64,000 nt of DNA from Cinclus cinclus (Eukaryota; Chordata; Aves; Passeriformes; Cinclidae): contig NC_085048.1 in the NCBI RefSeq assembly GCF_963662255.1, forward strand, positions 102,282,229-102,346,228. Reading direction: 5' to 3'. Numbering within the stretch: the stretch's first letter is position 1; the number at the start of each line of letters is the position of its first letter. The notes beneath the pieces were generated by a model that saw only the letters and a list, made by a program, of their open reading frames with translations, was not told the origin of the DNA and made no database searches. Below are positions 61,622 through 64,000 of this stretch, piece after piece. Position numbers and translations under genes: made by a program.

Positions 61622-64000
61622 GTAAGCCTGTGCGGGTTTTTTGGAGGTGTTTCCATGCTGTGATCCTTGTAAACATGTTAGTCCGGCCTTATTCTCATTG
61701 CACCAAGGTGTTAGTGAGAGAAGACAAAAGTGGTGCTGTGGGAAAAAGCTCTTGAGTTCTTTTAAGGGATACCGTATGGCTCTTCTCACTCCAAAGGTGT
61801 CCCAAGGCTTACACAGGGTTAAGAGTCTTTGTTCAGCCTCTCAGCCACTCAGCCTTGCAATGAGCAGTCTTGTAGTTATTTTATCCTTAAATAAAATGCA
61901 GTTAAAATTGGCCATCGGTCATAAATCCTAGCTATGTTTGGGAGCAGTTTGCAGTGCAAGGGCCCGGTCCAGCCCTTGCATACCTCCTGCAAAGGTGGGT
62001 GGCTTCACTTCTTCAAATGAAGAACAGTTGCCTAATTCCCTAACAAATTAGTTTGCTCACACCATAGATATTTGAGAAAGCACTCGTGTACTTTAACATT
62101 TCCATTTTTCTTTGCTTTTAGACAGGGAGAATGCCGTTTAATATTTTCCCATTGAACTCCCTGTCTGTGTGAGAACCAGAGGTTTCTTTTGGGGGTGCTG
62201 TGTGCTCTCTGCAGGGAGGGTAGGCCTCGGCTGGGGCTGCAAACCACCAGTGTAGGGGGGAGGATGGTGCCCAGCAGCTTCGTGCCTCAGGCAGGGTAAA
62301 ACAAGCTCTGCTCTTTTTCTGTGGTAGACGCCTCCCAACAATGAATGAACTCCGGGATTGCAGTTGCAAAATAAAAAAGAATTCTTCACTGAAACCAAAA
62401 CTCCTCCTCCTCTTGATCCATGTGACTCGGGAGACAGTCCCAGAGAAGCCTGAGTACAACGAAGTGCTGCCCTTCTCTGCATGTTTCTTAATTTACTGTG
62501 GTCTGTGCTGCAAGTGTGGTATGTGGTTCCTGTCAGAGAGGGGGCAAGAGCCTGGTTAGTGCAAAGAATGTTCCTATTTGTTGGCTTGAGGAAGGAGGGG
62601 AAAAAAAATCTTTCATTCATAGCACTTGGTTTATCTTGTAAACTGGTTCATAGCAATGGCTGCACTCTGCATTTAATGAGGCAAAATGACAGCATCCTAA
62701 ACGCTGGGAACATGGAAATTCCTGGGATGAGGCATGGAAAATCCAGGCTCCAAACTCGCACATGAGGGAATGCATTACAGGCTTTATCTTGGACATCTGT
62801 CAGATCTTAGACTGTGGTACTTGTGTGGAAAGAGCTAAGTTTGTGGCATGAAGAAAAACCTGGTCCATACCTCTTTCTTTGCTGATTTAGTAAGCAGTCT
62901 AAAGAAGGCAGATTTTATCATTTTCAGGGTCACTGCTTCAAGAATCCATTATCTGTGTGTTTACATCACACTGAAAGAGAAAAGCAGATTGCATTGTTGA
63001 AAGCACAGAAAGTGAGTTTTCCCTTCAGTGGAATGCACTGAGTTGACTTAAAAAAAAAGAAAAGATGCAGTGCTCTTCCTAAAGTATGGCAATTTCCTTC
63101 AGCAGAAGAGATAAAGTGCAGTAAATTCTGTGCAGCTTTGCAGCAGACCGTCCTGTGGGTGGTCTCACATCACAGGCTTGAAAATGAATGCTGCCAGTGA
63201 TCTTGTTCAGGGTGGATCTTAGGTGCAGGCAATGTTGTAAATTATGCACCAGATACTCCATGAAATGCTAAATAACCATACAAAATATCATGCATGATGG
63301 AAAGGGAGTGGCTTAACTCTACTGACGCAGAAGAGGTCTTTCCTCGGATTAGTGGCTGTTTGCTGGAAGAATGTCTACACAGCCATTGTTTTGGGGTTGT
63401 AAGATTTTCAGGGGATTCTTGCTGGAAGGCTCTGGTGTGAACAGGGAGTGTTCTGCAGCACTGGGCTTCAAGCCCAGTGACGATGAGCTGCATATATGTA
63501 ATTTTTTAAAATTACAGATTTATCACGAGTTTTACCTCTTTCACAATGGAGGTGTGCAAACAAGTAAGAGCAGATGCATTTAAAATAATCAAATACTCCT
63601 TGATAATTGTTTCACCCCTCCTACTTCTGGTAGGAGGGCTCTCTAGAGCAGCACCAGCATTGGCACCACGTGGATTACTCTAACTTCTGCTTGTGTCCTT
63701 CACACATTGAATTTACCCCTCTTTTCTTCACAGTTCCTACAATTACCATGTGAATGCCCAGCTTTGCACTAGTTTATAGTAATGTACTGTTTAGATCTAG
63801 TGAATGTTGAGTTTTCCTCCCAAAAAAGCACTTGGTAGTATATTGTTTTGTCTAAAATAACACAGAGCAAGTGCTCAGGCCCTGTACAAAGAGAAGTCTG
63901 AATCAGCAATGAGTGGAAGACAAATCTCTCTGATCTCCTCTTTCCTAAGATAGACAATACATGAGATTTCACACTGCCAGTTTCGCATGAGGAGAGGAGC
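61622..64000 (+). other. SPTBN1: SPTBN1 intron following the short-isoform first exon (continues beyond the window)
   Basis: It starts with a GTAAGC donor. No further exon is seen; the common exon encoding the start of the first calponin-homology domain (expected to open by completing an Asp codon) must lie further downstream. Confidence 0.8.

Noticed and set aside
61513..61755. Reading the short-isoform frame as an 80-residue protein
   Set aside because: The sequence after 61621 lies beyond a consensus GTAAGC donor and is intronic; only the first 36 codons match SPTBN1.

Overview
This is a 64 kb piece of a vertebrate nuclear genome, most likely a bird. The non-coding DNA has sparse interspersed repeats. 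The only recognisable ones are 3' ends of CR1 LINEs, the typical avian retrotransposon, with their ATTCTATG-type tail repeats. Introns are compact and there are sharp CpG islands. I see no operons, plasmid, phage or CRISPR features. Almost all longer open frames are chance frames in intronic or intergenic DNA.

One gene is identifiable with confidence: the 5' part of SPTBN1 (beta-II spectrin, non-erythrocytic), on the + strand. Two alternative N-terminal coding exons are present. The first (47957-48156, ATG at 48009) encodes the 49-residue N-terminus of the long isoform, starting [20 protein letters not shown]. The second (ending 61621, ATG at 61513) encodes the 36-residue N-terminus of the short isoform, ending in VPYNYNQLEGRFKQLQ. 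Both end at GTAAGC donors in the same phase, one base into a codon. Either can therefore splice to the same downstream exon, which lies beyond the window and begins the first calponin-homology domain.

Layout: 1-14.3 kb is non-coding, upstream of SPTBN1, with two CR1 fragments and a purine-rich run before the first island. 14.33-15.29 kb is a strong CpG island with G-quadruplex motifs and pentanucleotide repeats; it is the best candidate for the main promoter and untranslated exon 1. 15.3-46.2 kb is intron 1, with two CR1 fragments, a TAG/TAA microsatellite and some possible regulatory clusters. 46.2-47.0 kb is a second CpG island, about 1 kb upstream of the long-isoform coding exon, with a good CTCF-core match and an inverted pair of Sp1 boxes; it is probably an alternative promoter. 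48.2-60.5 kb is intron. 60.56-61.14 kb is a third CpG island, the likely promoter of the short isoform. 61.6-64 kb is the start of the next intron.

The biology is therefore one cytoskeletal gene with two or three promoters that choose between two N-termini in front of the actin-binding domain. I did not find a new multi-gene system. The most interesting items are the intermediate promoter with its CTCF-like site, an upstream ORF that overlaps the short-isoform start codon out of frame, and a few clustered motif regions in the introns.
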